A stretch of DNA of 10,840 bases from DSOS01 sp035286585 (GTDB taxonomy: Bacteria; Chloroflexota; Anaerolineae; Anaerolineales; UBA4823), in assembly GCA_035286585.1 (NCBI GenBank), contig DATEDC010000059.1, positions 1 through 10,840 of the forward strand, given 5' to 3'. Position numbers and translations under genes: made by a program. A model generated the notes under the pieces. That model was not told where the DNA came from. It saw nothing but the letters and a program-made list of their open reading frames with translations, and searched no databases. This document shows positions 1-5,934 of the stretch, one piece after another; within the stretch, counting starts at the first letter, position 1; each line of letters begins with the position of its first letter.

Positions 1-1
1 T

Positions 2-373
2 CCGGTCTATATCGCCCGCTCAGGGGTTGCCGACCTGGCTCGGACGATCAATACCGCCACCATGCAAGATTTGCTGCTCGCCATGGAGGTAGCCGGTCAA
101 TCCCCCTACATCGCCCGGGCGCTGGAAGAAGCCCGGATGAAAGGCATCCCCACCGCGGCAATTGTGGGCGCCTCCTCGCTGGCCTCCGCTCGCTCCGCAG
201 ACATCGTTCTGGCAGCCCAGGCTCACCCCTCTCTCGGTGTAGGGATCGTCTCGATAGAGGCTGTTGTATATGCGCTGGCCCAGGTGCTGAGCTGGAAGTA
301 CTCCGACCATTTCGCCGGCACCGAGCAGGCTATCGCCGAGCTGTCCAGCCGCATCCAACAGCCGCTCGAATAA
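2..373 (+). CDS. MurR/RpiR-type transcriptional regulator, SIS domain, C-terminal part (5' end outside window)
   Basis: The reading frame is open from base 2 and gives the last 123 residues of a protein whose start lies upstream of the window. What is visible fits the second half of a sugar isomerase (SIS) domain as found in MurR/RpiR regulators. A strand-turn-helix segment (LLLAMEVAGQSP, about residues 24-35) takes the place of the usual 'DvviaiSxSGxt' sugar-phosphate loop. It is followed by an Ala/Glu/Arg-rich helix, a strand with IVG, and 'ARSADIVLAA', the typical AD-x-V-L element. In this family an N-terminal HTH domain binds DNA and the SIS domain senses a phosphosugar; that N-terminal part cannot be seen here. 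The gene ends 21 bases before the FAH-family gene on the same strand, so the two may be co-transcribed. A stand-alone SIS-domain isomerase is the main alternative. Confidence 0.72.
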   Translation, partial: PVYIARSGVADLARTINTATMQDLLLAMEVAGQSPYIARALEEARMKGIPTAAIVGASSLASARSADIVLAAQAHPSLGVGIVSIEAVVYALAQVLSWKYSDHFAGTEQAIAELSSRIQQPLE

Positions 374-384
374 TTATCCACACC

Positions 385-390
385 AGGAGG
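385..390 (+). promoter_or_regulatory. Shine-Dalgarno site of the FAH-family gene
   Basis: AGGAGG lies 4 bases before a GTG codon at 395. It is the strongest ribosome binding site on the plus strand of this window, and it supports GTG rather than any later ATG as the start. Confidence 0.8.
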
Positions 391-394
391 CTAC

Positions 395-1165
395 GTGCGT
401 TTCGTTCGCTACCAATCCGGCTCAGATTTACCGCGCTTCGGCTGGCTGCTCGAGGGCAGGGTCGGGCCTATCGAAGGCTCCCCCTTTGAGGGCTTTCGCC
501 GCCTGGAAGCCGACAAGGGCCTCGATACGGTGAAATTGCTCGCCCCTGTGCAGCCATCCAAGATCATTTGTGTGGGGCGCAATTACGCTGCCCATGCCAA
601 AGAACACGACGCCGAGATACCGACCGTGCCCTTATTGTTCCTCAAACCGCCATCTGCGCTGATTGCCGCTGGCGAAACGATCTACCTTCCACCTCAATCC
701 GAGCAGGTGGAGCATGAAGCCGAGCTGGCGGTGGTGATCGGGGTGCGCGGGCGCTGGATCCCCACCGAAGAGGCCATGGACTACGTGTTTGGCTATACAA
801 TTGCCAATGATGTCACCGCCCGAGACTTGCAACGGCGCGATGGGCAGTGGACCCGCAGCAAGGGCTTCGATACATTCTGCCCGCTCGGTCCTTGGATCGA
901 CACCGACCTTGACCCGGCAGACGCCCTGATCTCCTGCCACGTAAACGACGAGATGCGCCAGATGGCCTCCACGCGAGATATGGTTTTCAACGTGCGCCAG
1001 CTCGTCGCCTTCGCCTCCTCGATTATGACCCTGGAGCCGGGTGACCTGCTGCTCACCGGCACACCCGCTGGCGTCGGCCTACTCAAGCCCGGTGATGTTG
1101 TCAAAGCCAGCATTGAGGGCATAGGTGAGCTGGTGAACCGGGTAGCTCTGGAGCCGCAGCGTTAG
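395..1165 (+). CDS. Fumarylacetoacetate hydrolase (FAH) family protein
   Basis: This 256-residue protein belongs to the FAH superfamily, whose members cleave C-C bonds, decarboxylate or hydrate 2-oxo acids using a divalent metal (for example acylpyruvases, HpcE-type enzymes, 2-oxohepta-3-ene-1,7-dioate hydratase). A short N-terminal domain (about 1-50) is followed by the catalytic fold. Visible hallmarks are CVGRNYAAHAKEH at 59-71, the metal ligands E108 and E110 in VEHEAELAVVIG with D139 in ANDVTARD, SKGFDTFCPLGPW at 155-167, and LLLTGTPAGVG at 218-228. All key residues are present, so it should be an active cytosolic enzyme, but the substrate cannot be told from sequence alone. The length is normal for the short single-unit members. 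Translation starts at GTG, fixed by a good ribosome binding site. It follows a likely sugar-phosphate regulator, which hints at control by a carbon source (inference). Confidence 0.93.
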   Translation: MRFVRYQSGSDLPRFGWLLEGRVGPIEGSPFEGFRRLEADKGLDTVKLLAPVQPSKIICVGRNYAAHAKEHDAEIPTVPLLFLKPPSALIAAGETIYLPPQSEQVEHEAELAVVIGVRGRWIPTEEAMDYVFGYTIANDVTARDLQRRDGQWTRSKGFDTFCPLGPWIDTDLDPADALISCHVNDEMRQMASTRDMVFNVRQLVAFASSIMTLEPGDLLLTGTPAGVGLLKPGDVVKASIEGIGELVNRVALEPQR

Positions 1166-1185
1166 ATTCGGCTCAACCTTCTCCT

Positions 1186-2190
1186 ATGGAACTGGACATC
1201 CGTACTGCGGTTCAAACCGCGCTGGTTATCTTAGGCTTCTTAATCCTCCTGTTCATCTGGCGCGGTTACGTTTCGATCCGCACTGCCCGGCAGTTGCCCT
1301 TCTTCCGCATGCGCCGGCAGCGGATGGTGCGCGGCTGGCGGCTGATCTTCGCAGCCCTGATCCTGCTTATTGTGGCGTACCTGGTGAACACCCGCTCTGA
1401 GCCGCTGATCTACAGCTACTTCCCCCCCACAGCCACATCCACCCAAACGCCAACCATTACGCTCACCCCCACCATCAGCCTGACCCCGACGATTACCCTC
1501 AGCCCAACCATCACCCTCACGCCGCGCGTCTCCAACACCCCCACGATTACTCCCACACCGTTCGTCCCTCTGGCGATCGAGGCACGCTTCGAGAGCACCA
1601 TCACCCCGAACCCGGAGGCGGTCTTCAGCGCATTGACCTTCACCGATGGCCTGGATGCGCTTTACCGCCCTCTGCGCCCCGGCACGGTGTTCGAAAATCC
1701 GATCACGCATATGTACGCCATCTTCAGCTATGATGGCATGATTAAAGGCTCTCAATGGACGGCGCTCTGGTACCGGGATGGCGAGTTGGTCCATTTTGAG
1801 ACCCTGCCATGGGATGGCGAAACCGGCGGGCTGGGATACACCGATTGGGCGCCAAAGCCAGAGGAGTGGCTGCCTGGCATATATGAAGTTCAAATCTTTG
1901 TTGGCCTGACCTGGAAAGTTTCCGGTTTCTTCGAGGTGCAGGGCGAGCCCCCTACCCCGCTGCCAACGGATACTCCCACTACCACATCCACTCCCACTCG
2001 TACGCTAACCCCAACCCGCACCCCGCGCCCGACCCGCACGCTCACCCCCATCCCGCCAACCCGGACTCCTTACATCAGACCCACGATTACTCCCACCCGC
2101 ACTCCGTGGCCCACCCTGACTCGCACGCCCGTCACACCCAGCATTACGCCCCAGCCCACGCGCACGCGCACCCCGACCCCCACGCCCTAG
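1186..2190 (+). CDS. Membrane protein with Thr-Pro-rich linkers and one extracellular domain
   Basis: I do not recognise a named family. The 334-residue protein has two hydrophobic helices (about 9-27 and 51-68) separated by an Arg-rich loop (28-50, seven Arg). By the positive-inside rule this loop is cytoplasmic, so the rest is outside. From 81 to 127 runs a Thr-Pro-rich linker with four perfect-length hexads (90-113). Residues 128-252 form a compact domain rich in Trp, Tyr and Gly. It ends in PGIYEVQIFVG...GFFEV, which resembles the last strands of a beta-sandwich. Residues 256-334 are again Thr-Pro-Arg-rich and run to the stop codon. Such TPT stretches are common in surface proteins of Anaerolineae and may be glycosylated or span the envelope. 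The ATG at 1186 has no clear ribosome binding site and lies 20 bases after the FAH gene. Its stop overlaps the psuG stop on the other strand. Confidence 0.85.
   Translation: MELDIRTAVQTALVILGFLILLFIWRGYVSIRTARQLPFFRMRRQRMVRGWRLIFAALILLIVAYLVNTRSEPLIYSYFPPTATSTQTPTITLTPTISLTPTITLSPTITLTPRVSNTPTITPTPFVPLAIEARFESTITPNPEAVFSALTFTDGLDALYRPLRPGTVFENPITHMYAIFSYDGMIKGSQWTALWYRDGELVHFETLPWDGETGGLGYTDWAPKPEEWLPGIYEVQIFVGLTWKVSGFFEVQGEPPTPLPTDTPTTTSTPTRTLTPTRTPRPTRTLTPIPPTRTPYIRPTITPTRTPWPTLTRTPVTPSITPQPTRTRTPTPTP
1453..1524 (+). repeat. Four tandem 18-base units coding T-I-[TS]-L-[TS]-P
   Basis: Residues 90-113 of the Thr-Pro membrane protein are four consecutive hexads TITLTP, TISLTP, TITLSP and TITLTP. 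The codons vary from unit to unit (ACC/ACG, ATT/ATC, CTC/CTG, CCC/CCG/CCA). The DNA repeat is therefore degenerate while the peptide pattern is kept, which points to selection on the protein rather than a fresh slippage event. Confidence 0.85.
1951..2187 (+). repeat. Low-complexity Thr-Pro-Arg coding tail
   Basis: The last 79 codons of the membrane protein encode mostly Thr, Pro and Arg in an irregular TPTRTP pattern, giving a C-rich, repeat-like DNA stretch. It differs from the first linker in having many Arg residues, so the tail is basic. No hydrophobic anchor or sorting motif follows it. Confidence 0.8.
2187..2190. other. Interlocked stop codons of two convergent genes (CTAG)
   Basis: The plus-strand Thr-Pro protein ends with TAG at 2188-2190 and psuG on the minus strand ends with TAG at 2189-2187. 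The palindrome CTAG serves both genes, leaving no room for a terminator between them. I see no hairpin followed by a T run on either strand here. Transcription of each gene must either run into the other or stop by a factor-dependent route. Confidence 0.9.
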
Positions 2191-3143
2191 GCGCTGGCTT
2201 TAGGCGCCATCTGTACAAGCGCCCGGGCGATCTGGCTGGCTATGCGGGCATTATTGAGCAGCAGACCCAGGTTGGCCCGCAGGCTCAATCCGCCGGTGAC
2301 CTCGTTGACCTTCTTCAACAGGTAAGGCGTGACCTCTTGCCCGCTGATCTTCTCCGCCTGGGCCTGCTTTAAGGCTGCCAGCACGGCTGCCCTGACCTGC
2401 TGAGAATCCAGGGCGACTTCTTCAGGCGGAGGTGCAGCCACCAACAGCGCGCTCCGCATGCCCAGCGACCAGTGCATCCAGGCAAACATGGCTACCTCCT
2501 CGGGTGAGTTCGCCTGCGCGCTGGTCTTGTAGCCGCTCTTGCGGGCGTAAAAAGCAGGAAAATCGTCCGTTTGGTAGCCCACCACCGGCACCCCCCAGGT
2601 CTCCAGATATTCCAATGTTGCCGCCAGATCCAGGATGGCTTTGGCGCCAGCGCACACCACGATCATCGGGGTGCCCGCCAGGGCTGGCAAATCGGCAGAG
2701 ATATCGAAGCTCGCCTTGCGCCTGGGACCGGTTGCATGGTGCACCCCTCCGATGCCGCCCGTGGCAAACACGTGTATGCCTGCCATGTGCGCCGCGTACA
2801 GGGTGCCTGCCACCGTGGTGCCTCCGCTGGCAAGCCTGGCAATCGCCGGGCCAATATCGCGCAAGCTGATCTTGAGCAGGTTTTCCCTGCCGCTCGCCAG
2901 CCGCTCCAGGTGAACCGCCTCCAGGCCAATGTGCAGCTTCCCGTCGATCAGCGCAATCGTCGCCGGGTTGGCGCCCTGGTGTCGCACCTCGCTTTCCATG
3001 TCCTCAGCCAGGCTCAAATTTTCCGGAAAAGGTAGCCCATGGGTGATCACCGTCGATTCTAGCGCCACCAGCGGCAGGTTCAGCTCCAGGGCGCGGGCTA
3101 CATCGGGCGAGAGATGGAAAAATGGGGGTAATTTCTCGGGCAA
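2187..3143 (-). CDS. psuG: Pseudouridine-5'-phosphate glycosidase
   Basis: PsuG reversibly splits the C-glycosidic bond of pseudouridine 5'-phosphate, giving uracil and ribose 5-phosphate. In the degradation direction it acts after the kinase PsuK. The 318 residues carry the full family pattern: ALESTVITHGLPFPEN at 27-42 (catalytic-type Glu29), ENLLKISLRDIG at 87-98 (Lys91), FATGGIGGVHH at 126-136, SFDISADL at 145-152 (metal-ligand-type Asp147), VVCAGAKAILD at 162-172 (Lys168), the TDDFPAFY segment near 192-199, and the C-terminal VTPYLLKKVNE...LSLRANL block near 271-292. Length is normal and no key residue is missing. The start is a TTG codon; no ATG comes before the essential Glu29, and a GGTGATC ribosome binding site supports TTG. 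The gene begins 2 bases after psuK ends, so translation is probably coupled. Confidence 0.96.
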   Translation of the reverse strand: MPEKLPPFFHLSPDVARALELNLPLVALESTVITHGLPFPENLSLAEDMESEVRHQGANPATIALIDGKLHIGLEAVHLERLASGRENLLKISLRDIGPAIARLASGGTTVAGTLYAAHMAGIHVFATGGIGGVHHATGPRRKASFDISADLPALAGTPMIVVCAGAKAILDLAATLEYLETWGVPVVGYQTDDFPAFYARKSGYKTSAQANSPEEVAMFAWMHWSLGMRSALLVAAPPPEEVALDSQQVRAAVLAALKQAQAEKISGQEVTPYLLKKVNEVTGGLSLRANLGLLLNNARIASQIARALVQMAPKASA

Positions 3144-3145
3144 GG

Positions 3146-4102
3146 TCAGATCACCAACTGGTCGTAAAGCTTTTCTAACGAGAGATCGGGGACCACCGCG
3201 CCGCGGTGCCGCAGGGTCAATGAGGCAGCCGAGACCCCCAGTCGGACAGCGTCATCCAGGGGGATATCGTTCAGCAGGGCGAAGATCACCGTCGCCGAGA
3301 GGGCGTCGCCTGCCCCGGTCGGATCGACGATCTCGGTGCGGATCGCCGGGATATACCCGCTGGTTTCAGAGGTGGCGTAGCACAGGCCCTGCTCCGCCAG
3401 TGTGATGATGGCAATCTGCACGCCCATGCTTACGAGCGCCTTGGCTGCCTCCAGGGCTTGTCTGCGCGTGTTCACCTTGATTTTGGGGTCGAAGAATACC
3501 GCCGCTTCGGCGCTGTTGGGCGTGATCAGGGTCAGCCGCGGCAGATACGGCTTCAGTCGAGGCGCAAGAGCGACCGACGTCGCATCGGCGCAAACCGGCA
3601 GGCGCCTCTTTTTTGCCAGCGACATCACCGTGCGCAGCGTATCCTTGGGGATATTGGCATCGATGAACAGCGTGGAAGCCTCTTTGAAAAGGCGCTCGTG
3701 AGCCAGGATATGCTCCCGGGTGAGTTCCGCGATGGCGCGCATATCATCCAGGCCGAAGAGGTATTCTCCTCTCGAGTCCACCACCGCCAGGTAGGTGCCA
3801 GTCACCTGCTGGGTAGTGCGCAGCACGCCTACGGTATTCACACCCGCCGCCTGCAGGCCCTGCAGGAGCCGCTCGCCGTTTTCGTCTTCGCCCACCACGC
3901 TGATCAGGTTGACCGCCTCGCCCAGCCGTGCCAGGTTCTCCGCCACGTTGCGCGCCACGCCGCCAAAGGAGGAGCGGATCTGGCTCGGGTTGGAGGTGCC
4001 GCTGTGCAGCTCGGATTTCATGCGCCCGACGATGTCCACGCCTGCGCCGCCGATCACCAGCACGGGCGCTTCGGGCGACTGAGAAAACAAATCCATCTGC
4101 AC
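3146..4102 (-). CDS. psuK: PfkB-family carbohydrate kinase, pseudouridine kinase
   Basis: The protein (318 residues from the chosen start) is a ribokinase/PfkB-fold kinase. Visible motifs are VIGGAGVDI near 16-24, the first PfkB signature GGVARNVAENLARLG at 47-61, LITPNSAEA near 192-200, and the second signature DPTGAGD at 260-266, whose Asp266 is the catalytic base. The GGVARNxAENLARLG form and the adjacent psuG make pseudouridine kinase (pseudouridine + ATP to pseudouridine 5'-phosphate) the best call; adenosine or sugar kinase is less likely. Three starts are possible: ATG at 4120, GTG at 4102 and ATG at 4096. GTG at 4102 is preferred because GGGAGG stands 6 bases before it and it overlaps the stop of the upstream gene as TAGTG, a typical coupling junction. 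ATG at 4120 has no ribosome binding site. Confidence 0.92.
   Translation of the reverse strand: MQMDLFSQSPEAPVLVIGGAGVDIVGRMKSELHSGTSNPSQIRSSFGGVARNVAENLARLGEAVNLISVVGEDENGERLLQGLQAAGVNTVGVLRTTQQVTGTYLAVVDSRGEYLFGLDDMRAIAELTREHILAHERLFKEASTLFIDANIPKDTLRTVMSLAKKRRLPVCADATSVALAPRLKPYLPRLTLITPNSAEAAVFFDPKIKVNTRRQALEAAKALVSMGVQIAIITLAEQGLCYATSETSGYIPAIRTEIVDPTGAGDALSATVIFALLNDIPLDDAVRLGVSAASLTLRHRGAVVPDLSLEKLYDQLVI
3149..3155 (-). promoter_or_regulatory. Ribosome binding site supporting the TTG start of psuG
   Basis: Read on the minus strand, GGTGATC lies 5 bases before TTG at 3143-3141. It is a seven-base match to the complement of the usual 3' end of 16S rRNA. The site lies inside the last codons of psuK, so ribosomes finishing psuK are placed directly at psuG. 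Confidence 0.65.
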
Positions 4103-5934
4103 TATGCGCCTCCCAGCCATCGGGCTGTGAAATACGAAAGATATGCGAGAACTTGTTGCAGCCAGACAAGTTGAGCCGGGTTGCTCGGATCCCGCTGGTG
4201 GGCTTCGTAAGCCTGGTTCAATATTTGCCGGTAAGCCACCATCACTTTCAGCATCAAGTCTCGTGCCGGGGCGTTCCGGCTCTCGGTATAAATACGGATG
4301 GGCACTTCCTGGATCAGGCGCAGCTTCTCGAACAGGCTGTGCTCCAGGCGTAAGCGCCCCAGGGCGAGGGTGTTGCCGCGCACCAGGTTTTGGCGGCTCA
4401 GGCGCCAGGCTTCCTGGTGCTTGTCGAGCACGATGGAATCGACCGGATCCCAGGCGCCTCCGCCGATCCAGCGGATTTCTACCCCGCGCTCGGCGGCCCT
4501 CGCGGCGAACTCTTCGGCGAACAGCTCGGTCATGATGTCCGGGCGGGTATGGAACGGTAGCTCGGGCGCGCTCAGCAGGCTTTCACCACTCGCCAGCAAA
4601 CCGGAAAACTGCGTAGAGCTTTGAGCCAGCTCCGCCTCCTGCTCCTGGTGTTCTTCAACGTCTCGGCTCCCGATGGAGGCTAAAAATTCGTTCATCGTAT
4701 GTTTTGAGATGAAACTGACAAACTCGCGGCGGATAACGGAGCGCATGGCTGGCTCCAGCGGGTTCGGCCCCTGGTTGTATACCAGGTTCAGCACTGCCTG
4801 GGGATCGAACGGGTACGGGTGCGACATGGTAGGTTCACGCCCGTCCCGGTAGATGCTGTAGACGATGTTGACGTCTTTCAAGCGGATGCGCAGGCCGTCC
4901 CGGGTGCGCCCCTCAATGGGGAACTTCTCTTCGATATGGTCGTAAAGCTTCAAAGACTGGCGCAGGCGCTCGAATCCGGAGAGGGTCTCGACATTTGCCA
5001 CGCCGTTCGTTGTCGGGCCGATAACTCGTGGCGTCCCAGCCACGCTTTCGAACAGCGTCACGCTGTCGTAGTGCACCTGCACCAGCCCCGGACCGCCGAT
5101 GCGGAAGATGGGAGAGCGCTTGTGCTCCTGGATGACGTCTCCGACACGGATCTGGATGACATTGTACTGGCTGGCAAAAGCAGCCTGGAGGATAAACCGC
5201 TCTGCCGTGCGGATGTCGTCCAGCTCGTAGATGTCCTCCAGGTACGTGGCTGCAACCCGATAAGTGATCCAGAACGCCATGGCTGCCACCAGCACGTGGC
5301 GCAGCACGCCAGGGGCGAACAGGGCTTCGAAGGGGTAGGCGATGAACTGCCTGGCGAAATCGAAAGGTAAATCGGTTGGGATGAGCTGGGAGGCCAGCAA
5401 GCCCCATAGCGCGCCGGCAAACGTTGCCAGGATAGCCGATGAGTAGCGGCGCATCGCCCCCAGCGTAGAGCCAGCCAGCAGGCGGTTCACTGCGTAGAGC
5501 AGCAGCCAGAAGAGGGTCGCCAGGAAGAAGACGAGCAGGAGCAGGCGCGGGTCGAACAGCGCCCGGGAGATCGAGCGCAGGAAAGCAACCCCATCGGCGA
5601 CGTCCCACCCCGGCTGTACGCCCCTGTAGCCGAGGGAGGCCCATGCCACCGCCCCCAGCAGGGTGAAGAGCCAGCGCCTGCGCCGTGCGCCGGCCAGCGT
5701 CAGCCCGAATGCCCAATCCGAGTTGAGGAACTCGGTGAGCGCATCGGCGATCTCGCTGAGCTCCTCGCTTAAAGCTTCTAAGATCGCCTCGCCGGTCAAT
5801 CCGTCCCCACCGCCATTCTCTGGCCCTGGCGGAGCGCCCTGCAGGCCCAGGCGGGCGCGCAGCCAGGCCACAGCCTGCGTCGCCGCCTGCTGCAAAAGTT
5901 GGATTATCCCGCTGGGGGCATTCTCAGTACTCAC
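4102..5934 (-). CDS. SPFH/band-7-like membrane protein, four-helix type
   Basis: The 610-residue protein starts with a soluble acidic/Ala-rich region (1-85) and has four hydrophobic helices (about 88-104, 130-150, 165-183, 208-228). A soluble C-terminal part then has the outline of an SPFH/band-7 domain: GPGLVQVHYDSVTLF at 281-295, GRTRDGLRIRLKDVNIVYSIYR at 342-363 (the T-x-DG beta element), a helix RREFVSFISKHTMNEFLA at 402-419, and ERGVEIRWIGGGAWDP at 482-497. A helical tail follows. SPFH proteins form ring- or cage-like membrane assemblies (HflK/HflC, stomatin, prohibitin). The same landmarks recur in order in the preceding gene, so the two are probably paralogues acting together (inference). 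It starts at GTG, overlapping the upstream stop as GTGA, with GGGAG 8 bases before it. The exact role is unknown. Confidence 0.8.
   Translation of the reverse strand: MSTENAPSGIIQLLQQAATQAVAWLRARLGLQGAPPGPENGGGDGLTGEAILEALSEELSEIADALTEFLNSDWAFGLTLAGARRRRWLFTLLGAVAWASLGYRGVQPGWDVADGVAFLRSISRALFDPRLLLLVFFLATLFWLLLYAVNRLLAGSTLGAMRRYSSAILATFAGALWGLLASQLIPTDLPFDFARQFIAYPFEALFAPGVLRHVLVAAMAFWITYRVAATYLEDIYELDDIRTAERFILQAAFASQYNVIQIRVGDVIQEHKRSPIFRIGGPGLVQVHYDSVTLFESVAGTPRVIGPTTNGVANVETLSGFERLRQSLKLYDHIEEKFPIEGRTRDGLRIRLKDVNIVYSIYRDGREPTMSHPYPFDPQAVLNLVYNQGPNPLEPAMRSVIRREFVSFISKHTMNEFLASIGSRDVEEHQEQEAELAQSSTQFSGLLASGESLLSAPELPFHTRPDIMTELFAEEFAARAAERGVEIRWIGGGAWDPVDSIVLDKHQEAWRLSRQNLVRGNTLALGRLRLEHSLFEKLRLIQEVPIRIYTESRNAPARDLMLKVMVAYRQILNQAYEAHQRDPSNPAQLVWLQQVLAYLSYFTARWLGGA
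4109..4114 (-). promoter_or_regulatory. Shine-Dalgarno site deciding the psuK start
   Basis: GGGAGG, read on the minus strand at 4114-4109, is followed after 6 bases by GTG at 4102-4100 and after 12 bases by ATG at 4096-4094. The spacing favours GTG. The site lies inside the last codons of the upstream SPFH-like gene. Confidence 0.65.
5931..5934 (-). other. GTGA start-stop overlap between the two SPFH-like genes
   Basis: On the minus strand GTG (5934-5932) of the four-helix protein overlaps TGA (5933-5931) of the first SPFH-like gene. Such four-base overlaps usually mean coupled translation and matched synthesis of the two products. Confidence 0.85.

Noticed and set aside
1416..1643. A Val-Gly repeat peptide on the minus strand
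   Set aside because: It is the reverse reading of the Thr-Pro hexads; the repeat comes from the real gene on the plus strand.
2190..2208. Possible terminator hairpin (GGCGC, 9-base loop, GCGCC) at the convergent junction
   Set aside because: The stem has only five pairs, the loop is large, and no T run follows on either strand.
2106..2372. A His-rich peptide (repeated HPDSHARH-like units) that looks like a metal-binding tail
   Set aside because: It is the shifted reading of the Thr-Pro-Arg tail, where C-rich codons become His, Pro and Ala, and it runs on into the end of psuG antisense.
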